From Atopobiaceae bacterium (GTDB taxonomy: Bacteria > Actinomycetota > Coriobacteriia > Coriobacteriales > Atopobiaceae): a stretch of 55,849 bases of DNA. Each line of letters starts with the position of its first letter. Position 1 is the stretch's first letter. The stretch spans positions 1 through 55,849 of the forward strand of contig CADFJN010000016.1 of assembly GCA_902834555.1 (NCBI GenBank), given 5' to 3'. Both the position numbers and the translations under genes were made by a program. Below are positions 1 through 7,979 of this stretch, piece by piece. The notes beneath the pieces are model-generated. The model worked only from the letters and a program-made list of their open reading frames with translations. It had not been told where the DNA came from and did not search any database.

Positions 1-55
1 CGCCTCTCGCTCCCCGCCGTCGCCTCTCGCTCCCCGCCGTCGCCTCTCGCTCCCC
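1..55. repeat. 20-bp tandem repeat, about 2.75 copies
   Basis: Two perfect copies of a 20-bp unit beginning CGCCTCTCGC occupy 1-20 and 21-40, and the first 15 bases recur at 41-55. The array starts at the window edge, so the true copy number is unknown. No reading frame of interest crosses it. Confidence 0.9.
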
Positions 56-60
56 TTCCC

Positions 61-138
61 TTCTTTATCGGTTTTTGAGAATCTCAACGACGTTTGCGCA
101 GGTAGAATTCCGTGCGATTCTCAGATACCGATAAAGAA
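61..138. repeat. Long interrupted palindrome upstream of kup
   Basis: Bases 61-71 pair perfectly with 128-138 (TTCTTTATCGG against CCGATAAAGAA) and 76-83 pair with 116-123 (TGAGAATC against GATTCTCA). Four unpaired bases per side separate the two stems, and the central loop is about 32 nt. There is no T-tract after either arm, so it does not look like a terminator. It could be a double operator or a small mobile repeat. Confidence 0.8.
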
Positions 139-222
139 CGCCAGGCGGGGGCGGCACCGGGGCGGGGGCGGGGCGGGGGCGGGGCGGGGGGCGGCGGGGC
201 CCCAGGCGGGGCGCCGCCGGCC
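139..222 (+). other. G-rich low-complexity tract, kup leader region
   Basis: This stretch consists of G4-G6 runs separated by single C or CGGC spacers and can form several G-quadruplex registers on the plus strand. The rest of the 397-base gap before kup holds the tandem repeat, the palindrome and a candidate promoter. An 81-codon frame across the tract encodes Gly/Arg low complexity and is not considered a gene. Confidence 0.7.
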
Positions 223-295
223 CGGCGAGACAACACGATTTCCACCGAGAGGAGCCGCAGGCAAACCCCGCTTCAACTGCATATACTTGTCAGAA

Positions 296-335
296 GAGTG
301 AAGCACTCACCTTTCTTTAAGGAGAGTGCTATATT
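296..335 (+). promoter_or_regulatory. Candidate kup promoter with nested inverted repeats
   Basis: An extended -10 (TGCTATATT, 327-335) lies about 60 bp before the kup start. AGCACTC at 302-308 pairs with GAGTGCT at 324-330, and the same CACTC can alternatively pair with GAGTG at 296-300. The repeat overlaps the -10, which suits an operator. The -35 is weak, so the promoter call is tentative. Confidence 0.4.
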
Positions 336-397
336 CAACGATTTGTATTTGGAATAACCACGGATTCGCAGGTAGAACCCACGGAAATTGGAGCGTC

Positions 398-2713
398 ATG
401 GTTACATCCAACGCACCGGCCCCAACCAAGCGAGCCAGGAAGCCCGCCAAGAAGGGCGGCATTCCCCTCTCAGCAGGTATGGTGCTTGTAACGCTGGGCG
501 TCGTCTACGGCGACATCGGTACCAGCCCCATGTACACCCTCAAGGCCATCATGTCCGGCAACGGCGGCCTGGGCACCATGAGCGAGGATGTGGTTCTCGG
601 CGCACTGTCGCTGCTCATCTGGACCATTACCCTCATCACAACGGTCAAGTACGTGCTGGTGGCAATGAAGGCCGACAACCACAACGAGGGTGGCATCTTC
701 GCGCTGTACAGCCTCGTCAAGCGCTGCGGCAAGTGGCTCATCATCCCCGCCATGGTCGGAGGCGCGGCACTTCTCGCCGACGGCATCCTGACGCCCGCCG
801 TCACCGTGACCACCGCCATCGAGGGCCTGCGCACCATCGACTTCTTCTACGGCATCATCGGCGACAACCAGGCCATCGTGGTTGGCATCACCCTCGTTAT
901 TCTCTGCATCCTCTTTGCCATGCAGAAAGCGGGCACCTCCACCATCGGCAAGGCGTTTGGCCCGGTCATGACCGTGTGGTTCCTCTTCCTGGGCATCACC
1001 GGCCTTCTCAACGTGGGCCTTGACCTCAACGTCTTCCGCGCGCTCAACCCGCTGCGCGGCATCCTGTTCCTCTTTGACCACAACCTCAACGCCGCCGGCC
1101 TCATGGTGCTGGGCAACGTCTTCCTGTGCACCACCGGCGCTGAGGCCCTCTACTCCGACATGGGCCACGTGGGCAAGGCAAACATCTACTTCTCCTGGCC
1201 GTTCGTGAAGCTCTGCCTTATCCTCAACTACCTGGGCCAGGGCGCCTGGATCATCGCCAACCACGGCAGCGTTGAGCTTGCCGCCATCACGGACCTCAAC
1301 CCGTTCTTCCAGATGCTGCCCGAGGAGTTCCGCGTCTTTGCCGTGATTCTCTCCACCTTTGCGGCCATCATCGCGTCGCAGGCCCTCATCACGGGTTCCT
1401 ACTCCATTGTTTCCGAGGCCATTCGCCTCGACCTCATGCCCCACATGAAGATCAACTACCCCTCCGAGACGCGCGGCCAGATCTATATCCCGCTGGTAAA
1501 CAACATCATGTGGATCGGCTGCATGGGCGTGGTGCTGCTCTTCCAGAGCTCCGAGCACATGGAGGCCGCCTACGGCCTGGCCATCACCTGCACCATGCTT
1601 ATGACCACGCTCCTGCTGTTCACGTACCTCTCGCGCATTCGCCGCAAGCCCGCGGCGGCCGTGGTGTTCCTCGTCTTCTTTGGCGCCATCGAGCTCATGT
1701 TCTTCTTCTCGAGCCTCACCAAGTTCTTCCACGGCGGCTACGTCACCGTGCTTCTCGCCACCGTGCTCTTCCTCGTGATGTACATTTGGCGCCGCGGCAC
1801 GGCCATCGAGCGCACGCAGTCCGTCTACCTGCCCGTCCGTGAGTACCTCGACCAGCTCTTCGACCTCTCGCACGACGAGTCCTACCCGCTGCTTGCCGAC
1901 AACCTGGTGTTCCTCACCAACGACTCGTCGCTCGACAAGCTTGACCGCGACATCCTCTACTCAATCCTGGACAAGCGCCCCAAGCGCGCGAGGGCTTACT
2001 ACTTCCTCAACGTCCAGGTTACCGACGAGCCCTACACCCACGAGTACATGGTCAACACCTTTGACACCGACTTCGTGTTCAAGGTGCAGCTGCGCCTGGG
2101 CTTCCGCGTGAACCAACGCGTGAACACCTACCTCTACCAGATCGTCGAGGACCTGGTGGAGCATAACCAGCTTGCCCCGCAGAACCACAAGTACTCGATC
2201 TACCGCAAGCACAGCATCGTGGGCGACTTCCGCTTCTGCCTGATTCGCAAGGTCCTCTCGCCCGAGACGGACATCTCGGGCACGGACGCGCGCACCATCG
2301 AGGCAAAGTACTTCATCCGCCGCCTGTGCGGCACGCCCATGCGCTGGTACGGCCTGGAGAACTCCTCGGTTATCTTTGAGTACGTGCCGCTGTTCGCCAA
2401 GGCAAAGCGCCAGCACAAGCTCACGCGCATCCCCATCGACGCCAACGCGGTGCTGGCAGCGACGCCTAAGAAGGTCGAGGCAAAGCCCGCCGAGAGCAAC
2501 GGCGACTCCGACGACGAGGACATCTTCTCCGCCTCCATGCACAACGAGCGCGAGGAGAATGCCAGCGACGCCGAGAAGACCCTGGTGGGGGGAGACACGG
2601 CAAGCTTCAAGCCGCTGCGCATCGACGAGGACTCCGAGGAGGAAGAGCTCGAATACGCCGTCAAGGCCGCCGAGGCAAAGATTGGCGAGCAGGACCAGGG
2701 TGACGATAAGTAG
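398..2713 (+). CDS. kup: Kup/HAK-type potassium uptake permease
   Basis: This is a K+/H+ symporter of the Kup (HAK/KT) family in the cytoplasmic membrane. The N-terminal half has the family signature around GDIGTSPMYTLKAI, followed by the usual array of roughly a dozen hydrophobic helices, then a soluble C-terminal half of about 280 residues. The ATG at 398 is chosen because GGAG stands four bases before it and the mature-looking basic N terminus begins there; an upstream in-frame ATG at 326 has no SD. The product is 771 residues, longer than common bacterial homologues of roughly 620-700, because of a strongly acidic Asp/Glu/Ser tail over the last 80 residues. It is monocistronic and ends at a convergent terminator shared with the BMP lipoprotein gene. 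Confidence 0.95.
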   Translation: MVTSNAPAPTKRARKPAKKGGIPLSAGMVLVTLGVVYGDIGTSPMYTLKAIMSGNGGLGTMSEDVVLGALSLLIWTITLITTVKYVLVAMKADNHNEGGIFALYSLVKRCGKWLIIPAMVGGAALLADGILTPAVTVTTAIEGLRTIDFFYGIIGDNQAIVVGITLVILCILFAMQKAGTSTIGKAFGPVMTVWFLFLGITGLLNVGLDLNVFRALNPLRGILFLFDHNLNAAGLMVLGNVFLCTTGAEALYSDMGHVGKANIYFSWPFVKLCLILNYLGQGAWIIANHGSVELAAITDLNPFFQMLPEEFRVFAVILSTFAAIIASQALITGSYSIVSEAIRLDLMPHMKINYPSETRGQIYIPLVNNIMWIGCMGVVLLFQSSEHMEAAYGLAITCTMLMTTLLLFTYLSRIRRKPAAAVVFLVFFGAIELMFFFSSLTKFFHGGYVTVLLATVLFLVMYIWRRGTAIERTQSVYLPVREYLDQLFDLSHDESYPLLADNLVFLTNDSSLDKLDRDILYSILDKRPKRARAYYFLNVQVTDEPYTHEYMVNTFDTDFVFKVQLRLGFRVNQRVNTYLYQIVEDLVEHNQLAPQNHKYSIYRKHSIVGDFRFCLIRKVLSPETDISGTDARTIEAKYFIRRLCGTPMRWYGLENSSVIFEYVPLFAKAKRQHKLTRIPIDANAVLAATPKKVEAKPAESNGDSDDEDIFSASMHNEREENASDAEKTLVGGDTASFKPLRIDEDSEEEELEYAVKAAEAKIGEQDQGDDK

Positions 2714-2754
2714 CGTGCGGCCCAGGTAGCCAGCAGGTCTCATTGCCACATGGC

Positions 2755-2796
2755 GAGAAAAACGCGGCTCCGGCGCAGAATTGGCGCCGGAGCCGC
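2755..2796 (-). terminator. Terminator between kup and the BMP lipoprotein gene
   Basis: A perfect 13-bp GC stem (2764-2776 with 2784-2796, 7-nt loop) is followed on the minus strand by GTTTTTCTC, a proper U-tract for the lipoprotein transcript. On the plus strand only AACTTT follows, so it probably stops kup less well. Confidence 0.85.
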
Positions 2797-2851
2797 AACT
2801 TTGTACGCACTTGCTGCTAGAACGTGCCTACGGGCGTCAAAACGGCACCGG
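2764..2851 (-). repeat. Stem-loop repeat family, locus 1
   Basis: The terminator stem centred at 2780 and a weaker stem centred near 2841 are 61 bp apart. On the minus strand the intervening segment contains TTCTAGCAGCAAG and GCGTAC, matching the inter-hairpin core of the units at 6946-7095 and 51362-51615. The element lies between two converging genes. Confidence 0.65.
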
Positions 2852-2868
2852 AAGGTACTTTTATGCAG

Positions 2869-3987
2869 CTACAGAGTCTGCTCGATGGCGCTGACCTCAT
2901 CGTCGGTAAGGAACGTGCCGGCAGAAATCTGATCCTCGTACTCCTCAATCTTTTCCTGTACGTCGGCGGGCACCTTGTCCGAGAACTTTCCCAGCGAGAC
3001 GCCTCCATTGTCCATGCTTGCGGTGATGACTTCGCCGTTCCCAAAGGTACCGGCCTCAACCTCATCCAGGGCTTGAGCAATCATCCAGTCCAAGACAGTA
3101 GAGGCGATAACCGTAGGCTCACTGTCACCAACGATGTCGATAGGTTGCGCAATATCAAAGTGCGTCTCCGCGCCTGCCTGCTCAAGGGCCTGTCGTGCGC
3201 CGTTGTCTACGCCCGAAGCGTCACCCCACATCACGTCCACGTTGTTCGAAGCGATCCACTGATTTGTGAGGTTCGCCCCAAAAGCGGAATCAGTAAACCC
3301 GGCGTCAAAGTTGTACATGCCGGTCACCTGAGGATTGACCTTCTGCGCGGCGGCAAGGTAGGCAGCGTACTTTGCCGTTGAGGACGGCAGCTTCATGCCA
3401 GCAATGAACCCAATGCTGTTGTTGTTAGTCATGAGACCCGCTATAACACCCGCAAGCGCACCAATCTGTATGAAGTTGGGAAGGACGGTCTCAACGTTGG
3501 CAAGCGTGGTATAGTCCGCCAGCTCGTCCATGGGATTGGTGTTGGTAAGAAGAAAGTGCACATTGGGGTTACCGTCCGCAGCGCTCTCGATAACATCCTT
3601 CCAATCCGAGGCAAACTCGTTGCCTGCACCAATGATGAGGTCGACATCCTGGTCCACATATCTCTGGGCTGCATTTGCCGCATCAGCACTTGCCGTGTTC
3701 TCCCGTGGCTGGAGCATGGTCCAATTTGGATGCGACTCGACGGCACGTTGCAGGGACTCATAATGCCCTTGGCCCCAGCCGCGGTCGGTGAGCGTTTCGC
3801 TCATAATCATGGCAACTTTGTAGCTTTTCTCGTCTCCCCCATCGGATGAGCCGCTAGACTGGCCATCCGTGGACGAAGAACTGCAACCAGAAACGCCTAA
3901 TGCCCCGGCCAGGCCAAGGATGCCCGTCGCCCCCTTAAGCGCTTGTCGCCTTGTAACCGCGTGAAGACCGTGATCGATGCTCGACAT
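2869..3987 (-). CDS. BMP-family ABC transporter substrate-binding lipoprotein
   Basis: The 372-residue product matches the Bmp/PnrA family of periplasmic-type binding proteins, whose characterised members bind purine nucleosides. The N terminus has TRRQALKG followed by a hydrophobic stretch and a VSGC lipobox, so it is probably a Tat-exported, lipid-anchored surface protein. Family features include the start around YKVAMI, the GWGQGHYESL segment and DLIIGAGNEF. The start has AGGAGGAGAGG upstream. No permease or ATPase genes adjoin it. It is divergent from a GntR regulator and adenine deaminase, which supports a purine ligand; that link is inferred from context. Confidence 0.85.
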   Translation of the reverse strand: MSSIDHGLHAVTRRQALKGATGILGLAGALGVSGCSSSSTDGQSSGSSDGGDEKSYKVAMIMSETLTDRGWGQGHYESLQRAVESHPNWTMLQPRENTASADAANAAQRYVDQDVDLIIGAGNEFASDWKDVIESAADGNPNVHFLLTNTNPMDELADYTTLANVETVLPNFIQIGALAGVIAGLMTNNNSIGFIAGMKLPSSTAKYAAYLAAAQKVNPQVTGMYNFDAGFTDSAFGANLTNQWIASNNVDVMWGDASGVDNGARQALEQAGAETHFDIAQPIDIVGDSEPTVIASTVLDWMIAQALDEVEAGTFGNGEVITASMDNGGVSLGKFSDKVPADVQEKIEEYEDQISAGTFLTDDEVSAIEQTL

Positions 3988-4063
3988 GGATGGTTCCTCT
4001 CCTCCTTGGGCGGACAGTGCCTGCAGCGATTATCGATAGGACGACATCTACATAGCATTAAAA

Positions 4064-4136
4064 GGTATTATCTTTTTTAAGAGCTGTAAGTGTCGAGAAA
4101 TACTCTGGTTAAATTCGGTAAAAGATTGGTAATACC
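4064..4136. promoter_or_regulatory. Two candidate GntR operators in the divergent region
   Basis: GGTATTATC at 4064-4072, inside an A/T-flanked near-palindrome, and GGTAATACC at 4128-4136 share a 9-bp palindromic pattern. A third copy precedes adenine deaminase at 5069-5077. They lie in the 259-bp AT-rich gap between the divergent lipoprotein and gntR genes. A half-matching GGTATC occurs at 4145. Confidence 0.6.
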
Positions 4137-4246
4137 TAGCGGACGGTATCTATCGAGAATTGCCCTTCGCCCGTTCATCTCTTTGATACAAGGGTAGATA
4201 ATCATGCGTCTTTACCCAACAGAAGGCCAGGAGTGCGGAGGCGGGC

Positions 4247-4990
4247 GTGGAACTCGTTCGGACAAACCTCAGCGGAACCGCAAAGCAGCAGCTCACCACC
4301 TATGTCATGTCCCTGTATCGCAAGGGGCAGACAAAGCTTCCGCCCGAGAACGACCTTGCAAAGCTCTTTGGCGTGAGCAGGATTACCATCCGTCGCGCGC
4401 TTGGGGAGCTCGAGCGAGAAGGTCTTGTACTCAGGGAGCAGGGCCGCGGTACCTTCATCAATCCTGCCTCTGCTAGCATCAAGATTAACCTCGTTCCCGG
4501 CGAGGAGTTTACCAAGCTCATCGCCGGGAGCGGGCATCAGGCGACCACCGCGGTCATGGACATTTCCACCAGGCCTGCAACACAAGACGAGGTGAAGCGC
4601 CTTGGTATTGCGCCAGGCACCGAGCTCTGCTCCGTCGAGAAACTCTACTGCGCAGACGGCACGCCAGCAATTATCAGCGTGGACAGGTTCCCCACGACCC
4701 TTGTCGAGAATCTCCCAACCGCAGAGTATCTGTCAGGCCATCCCATATTCGACTATCTGAGGGATGAGGCGGGCCTCGCCATTGTGCGAGACAAGATCGA
4801 GATTGAGTCCATCACGCACCTCAGGGCCTGCCAGCTTGCCAAGGCGGGTGCGCAGCTGTGCTGCGAGACGGCGCTCGCTTTCAATGGCATCAACTACAAC
4901 CGTGACAACGCACCCGTGATGATGGACACCGAAATCTACGACACGAGCATCGTAAAGTTTGAGCTTCTCCGCGTTAAGGACGTGTGTTAG
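4247..4990 (+). CDS. GntR-family regulator, HutC/UTRA type
   Basis: The first 75 residues form a winged helix-turn-helix: LPPENDLAKLFGVSRITIRRAL, then GRGTFI. The remainder is a UTRA effector-binding domain with the familiar AISVDRFPT-like strand and a CCETALAFNGI segment near the end. The GTG start has GGAGG five bases upstream. At 247 residues it has the normal length. The repeated GGTAWTACC motif around this gene and upstream of adenine deaminase suggests that it controls both flanking genes in response to a purine-related ligand; the ligand is not visible from sequence. Confidence 0.85.
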   Translation: MELVRTNLSGTAKQQLTTYVMSLYRKGQTKLPPENDLAKLFGVSRITIRRALGELEREGLVLREQGRGTFINPASASIKINLVPGEEFTKLIAGSGHQATTAVMDISTRPATQDEVKRLGIAPGTELCSVEKLYCADGTPAIISVDRFPTTLVENLPTAEYLSGHPIFDYLRDEAGLAIVRDKIEIESITHLRACQLAKAGAQLCCETALAFNGINYNRDNAPVMMDTEIYDTSIVKFELLRVKDVC

Positions 4991-5057
4991 AAGCCAACGT
5001 GCTGCGCACAAACCGTCACCGCCTATGAATCTTCCCTTCGCCGAGGTATCCTTCACA

Positions 5058-5077
5058 TTGACATTATAGGTATTACC
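5058..5077 (+). promoter_or_regulatory. Adenine deaminase promoter/operator
   Basis: TTGACA at 5058-5063 is a consensus -35. The palindrome GGTATTACC at 5069-5077 falls in the spacer, where a bound repressor would block polymerase. No good -10 was found at the expected distance. A GC hairpin follows at about 5142-5166, just before the start codon. Confidence 0.5.
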
Positions 5078-5172
5078 ATATGTCCTTAAGATTCATTTCT
5101 ATCGGCAGGCACGCTTGCAGGTACCGTAGCAGAAGGGAGGGACGCCGGGGGCCATCCCCGCGGCGCACCAGC

Positions 5173-6966
5173 ATGAGGACATTCGAGGAAATCAAGGGGA
5201 CCATCGAAGCGGGACTCGGCAAGCGTCCCTGTGACACCAAGCTTGTCAACGTTCGTCTCGTCAACGTCTTCTCCGGCTCGGTGTACCCAACGAGCATCTA
5301 CATTGCCAACGGCAGGATTGTCTCGATAGACCCCGAGGCAAACCTTGAGGCACGCGAGGTCATCGACTGCCACGGCCAATACGCCCTGCCCGGCCTCATC
5401 GACGCCCACATGCACTTTGAGTCCACGATGCTCTCGCCAGAAGCGCTGGCCAGCGTCGTTGTGCCGCAGGGCACCACAACGCTCTGCGCCGACCTCATGG
5501 AGATCGCCAACGTCGCCGGCAAAGACGGTCTGCGCACCATGCTCGAGTCCATCAGCCGGCTTCCCTACCGCATGCTCATCGAGGTGTCCTCGCGCGTCCC
5601 CACGGCGCCAGGACTCGAAACCACGGGCGCTGTTCTCGATGCCAGCGAGGTCGCGGACATCATGGGCTGGGATGAGAGCGTGAGCTTGGGCGAACTTGAC
5701 CCCTCGAAGATCCTCTTCGTGAAGGACGAGTACCTCCACAAGGTCGCCGACACGCTCGAGCGCAGGAAGATCGTGAACGGACACGCCATCGGACGCCTGG
5801 GGCAGGAGCTCAACGTCTATGCCTCGGCCGGCATCTCTGATGACCACGAGTGTGTGAACGCGGAGGAGATGGAGCAGCGCCTCAAGGTGGGAATGTGCGT
5901 CTTCATCCGCGAGGGCAGCAGCGAGAGAAACGTCGATGCGCTGGTAAGGGGCATTCTCGACCGGCACCTGACAACAGATAACATCATGTTCTGCACGGAC
6001 GACAAGCACGCACGCGACATACAGGTGGAGGGTCACATCAACTACAACGTCACCCGGGCCATCGAACTGGGACTTGACCCCATGCGTGCCATCCAGATGG
6101 CAACCGTGAACGCTGCGCGTCACTTCCGACTTGAGGACGAGATTGGAAGCATCACGCCGGGGCGTCTGGCAGACATCATCCTGGTAGACGACTGGAGGGA
6201 CGTGCGGCCCACCACGGTGATCTTTGAAGGCAAGGTCGTGGCTGAGAACGGCGCGCTTACCAGGGAGTGCCCCGTGGGACCGTACCCCGAGTGGATCAAG
6301 CACACGGTGCAGCTCAAGCGCCCCATCACGCCAGAGAGCTTCCGCATCCGCACGCACGCGCCCAACGGCACAGTGCGCTGCCACGTCATAGACCTCATCC
6401 CGGACCAAATCATCAATAACGATGCGGTGGAAGAACTAGAGGCCAAGGGCGGCGAGATTCTTCCCAGCACTTCTCGCGACATCCTCAAGATGGCAATCGT
6501 CGAGCGCTACGGTAAAAATGGCAACGTGGGGCTTGGCCTGGTGCGTGGGTTCAAGCTCACGCGCGGGGCGCTTGCCTACTCCATGTCTCACGACCACCAC
6601 AACATCGTGGTGGTAGGCACAAGCGATGAGGACATGAGCGTTGCGGTCAACGAGGTCGCTCGTCTCTGCGGCGGGCTGTGCGTGGTCTGCGAAGGCAAGG
6701 TGACAGGAAGCATGGAGCTGCCCATTGGCGGCCTCATGAGCGAGTGGCCTGCCGAGAAGGTCATGGACCGCATGGACGAGCTCAACGCTGCCGCGCGAGA
6801 GCTTGGGTGCCAGATGGCGGCACCGTTCATGTCGCTGAGCTTTGTCTCGCTTCCCACGGTGCCCGAGCTGGGGCTTACTGACAAGGGCCTGGTCGACGTG
6901 TTGGGCGTGAGGCTAATTCCGCTCGAAGTGGACGACGAGACGAGAGCGGCACCGGCGCGGAATTGA
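5173..6966 (+). CDS. ade: Adenine deaminase
   Basis: This amidohydrolase converts adenine to hypoxanthine and ammonia in the cytoplasm. The metal site DAHMHFEST, the segment VVPQGTTTLCADLMEIANV, a CTDDKHA motif and the C-terminal Ade domain (SHDHHNIVVVGTSDEDM, then PFMSLSFVSLPTVPELGLTD) are diagnostic. The start at 5173 gives 597 residues, the usual size. An in-frame ATG at 5080 would add a basic, non-conserved 31 residues and sits beside the promoter. The last codons (TRAAPARN) lie inside an intergenic stem-loop repeat. With the BMP lipoprotein and GntR it forms a purine salvage unit. Confidence 0.95.
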   Translation: MRTFEEIKGTIEAGLGKRPCDTKLVNVRLVNVFSGSVYPTSIYIANGRIVSIDPEANLEAREVIDCHGQYALPGLIDAHMHFESTMLSPEALASVVVPQGTTTLCADLMEIANVAGKDGLRTMLESISRLPYRMLIEVSSRVPTAPGLETTGAVLDASEVADIMGWDESVSLGELDPSKILFVKDEYLHKVADTLERRKIVNGHAIGRLGQELNVYASAGISDDHECVNAEEMEQRLKVGMCVFIREGSSERNVDALVRGILDRHLTTDNIMFCTDDKHARDIQVEGHINYNVTRAIELGLDPMRAIQMATVNAARHFRLEDEIGSITPGRLADIILVDDWRDVRPTTVIFEGKVVAENGALTRECPVGPYPEWIKHTVQLKRPITPESFRIRTHAPNGTVRCHVIDLIPDQIINNDAVEELEAKGGEILPSTSRDILKMAIVERYGKNGNVGLGLVRGFKLTRGALAYSMSHDHHNIVVVGTSDEDMSVAVNEVARLCGGLCVVCEGKVTGSMELPIGGLMSEWPAEKVMDRMDELNAAARELGCQMAAPFMSLSFVSLPTVPELGLTDKGLVDVLGVRLIPLEVDDETRAAPARN

Positions 6967-7095
6967 CGCCCGACCGCAACTTTGTGGGCACTTGCTGCCA
7001 AAACCTTCGCTCGGGCGCCAAAACGACGCCCGAGCGGCCCTTTCGTACGCAATCGCGTCTAAAACGCGCCTATCGGCGTCACCAGGCCGAGAGAA
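6946..7095 (-). repeat. Stem-loop repeat family, locus 2 (two clear stems, one weak)
   Basis: Stems are centred near 6961 and 7022, the second a perfect 10-bp stem (7008-7017 with 7027-7036), and a weak third is near 7082. Spacing is about 60 bp. On the minus strand the spacers read GGCAGCAAGTGCCCACAAAG and GACGCGATTGCGTACGAAAG, which resemble each other and the other loci. The left stem overlaps the end of ade. Confidence 0.75.
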
Positions 7096-7100
7096 GCCCC

Positions 7101-7979
7101 TTACCCGAGAAGTGCCTCCAGGTACGTCGCGAAGCCGCTCTCGGCGTTGGTCGCCGTCACGTGGTCCGCCTCGGCGAGCAGCGCCTCGCACGCGTTGCCC
7201 ACGGCCACGCCGTCCCCCGCCGCGCGAACCATCTCCAGGTCGTTGGGCGAGTCCCCAAACGCCACGCTCTGCTCGCGCGCAATGCCCAGCCTGTCGCAGA
7301 GCCACGCCAGCGCGGAGCCCTTCGACGCCCGCGCATCCACCACCTCGATGGCGCTGCCATAGGAGCCCGTATGCCGCAGTGTGGAGTCCTGTTCCACGGC
7401 CGCACGCGCAGCGCTGGCAACCTCGCGCGAGCCCTCGACAACGCCCCAGCACATGCCCACGCGCTCGACCGTGCGAGCGTCGCGAATTACCTGCTCAAGC
7501 GGCTTTTCCACCAGCGTGCGCGATGCCTGCATGTACGCAGTCTGCGCCGCAGGCAGCCCCAGCTGCTCGATGCGCTCCCAGCTTGCCCTGTCGGTAAGCA
7601 CGCGGCCGTCGGCAAACACCTCGAAGGTCATGCGGTCGAGCAGCCCGCCCACGCGCGAGAGCAGCGCCAGCGCGCGCCGTGCACCCAGGCTCTGGTCGAG
7701 AAGAACCCTCTCGGACGTGGCGTCAATCACCACGGAGCCATCCGAAGGCACGCCGAAGTGCGTCGCCGGGTGGCGGCGCACCTCGGGCGGAATCGCGTGC
7801 CATGCGCGCCCCGTGCAGGGCACAAACTCGATGCCCTCCTCGGCCAGGCGGTCGAGCATAGCCATGTTGCGCGGCAGCAGCGACTTGTCAGGCGCAAGAA
7901 AGGTGTCGTCCATGTCCGAGAAGACGATGCGCGGGCAGGTGCAAGCGCCCTGCGCATCAGTGCGAGAGCTACTGCCCAT
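7101..7979 (-). CDS. HAD-superfamily Cof-type phosphatase
   Basis: All four HAD motifs are visible: I, FSDMDDTF with the nucleophile Asp; II, PCTGRAW; III, a Lys in RASKGSALAWL; and IV, AFGDSPNDLEMV. The cap lies between motifs II and III, as in Cof-type sugar-phosphate or flavin-phosphate phosphatases. The substrate is unknown. The ATG at 7979 overlaps the citrate synthase stop by 11 bases, suggesting translational coupling. A longer upstream frame inside citrate synthase is out-of-frame coding sequence. Confidence 0.85.
   Translation of the reverse strand: MGSSSRTDAQGACTCPRIVFSDMDDTFLAPDKSLLPRNMAMLDRLAEEGIEFVPCTGRAWHAIPPEVRRHPATHFGVPSDGSVVIDATSERVLLDQSLGARRALALLSRVGGLLDRMTFEVFADGRVLTDRASWERIEQLGLPAAQTAYMQASRTLVEKPLEQVIRDARTVERVGMCWGVVEGSREVASAARAAVEQDSTLRHTGSYGSAIEVVDARASKGSALAWLCDRLGIAREQSVAFGDSPNDLEMVRAAGDGVAVGNACEALLAEADHVTATNAESGFATYLEALLG

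Noticed and set aside
112..357. 81-codon ORF with Gly-rich stretch
   Set aside because: It lies over the G-tract with no ribosome-binding site or homology.
139..397. Cyclic di-AMP riboswitch before kup
   Set aside because: The conserved core elements of that riboswitch were not found.
470..1873. 467-codon minus-strand frame in kup
   Set aside because: It is a shadow of kup caused by GC-biased codons.
4991..5172. Purine riboswitch before ade
   Set aside because: No purine-riboswitch core; a GntR motif with a -35 explains control better.
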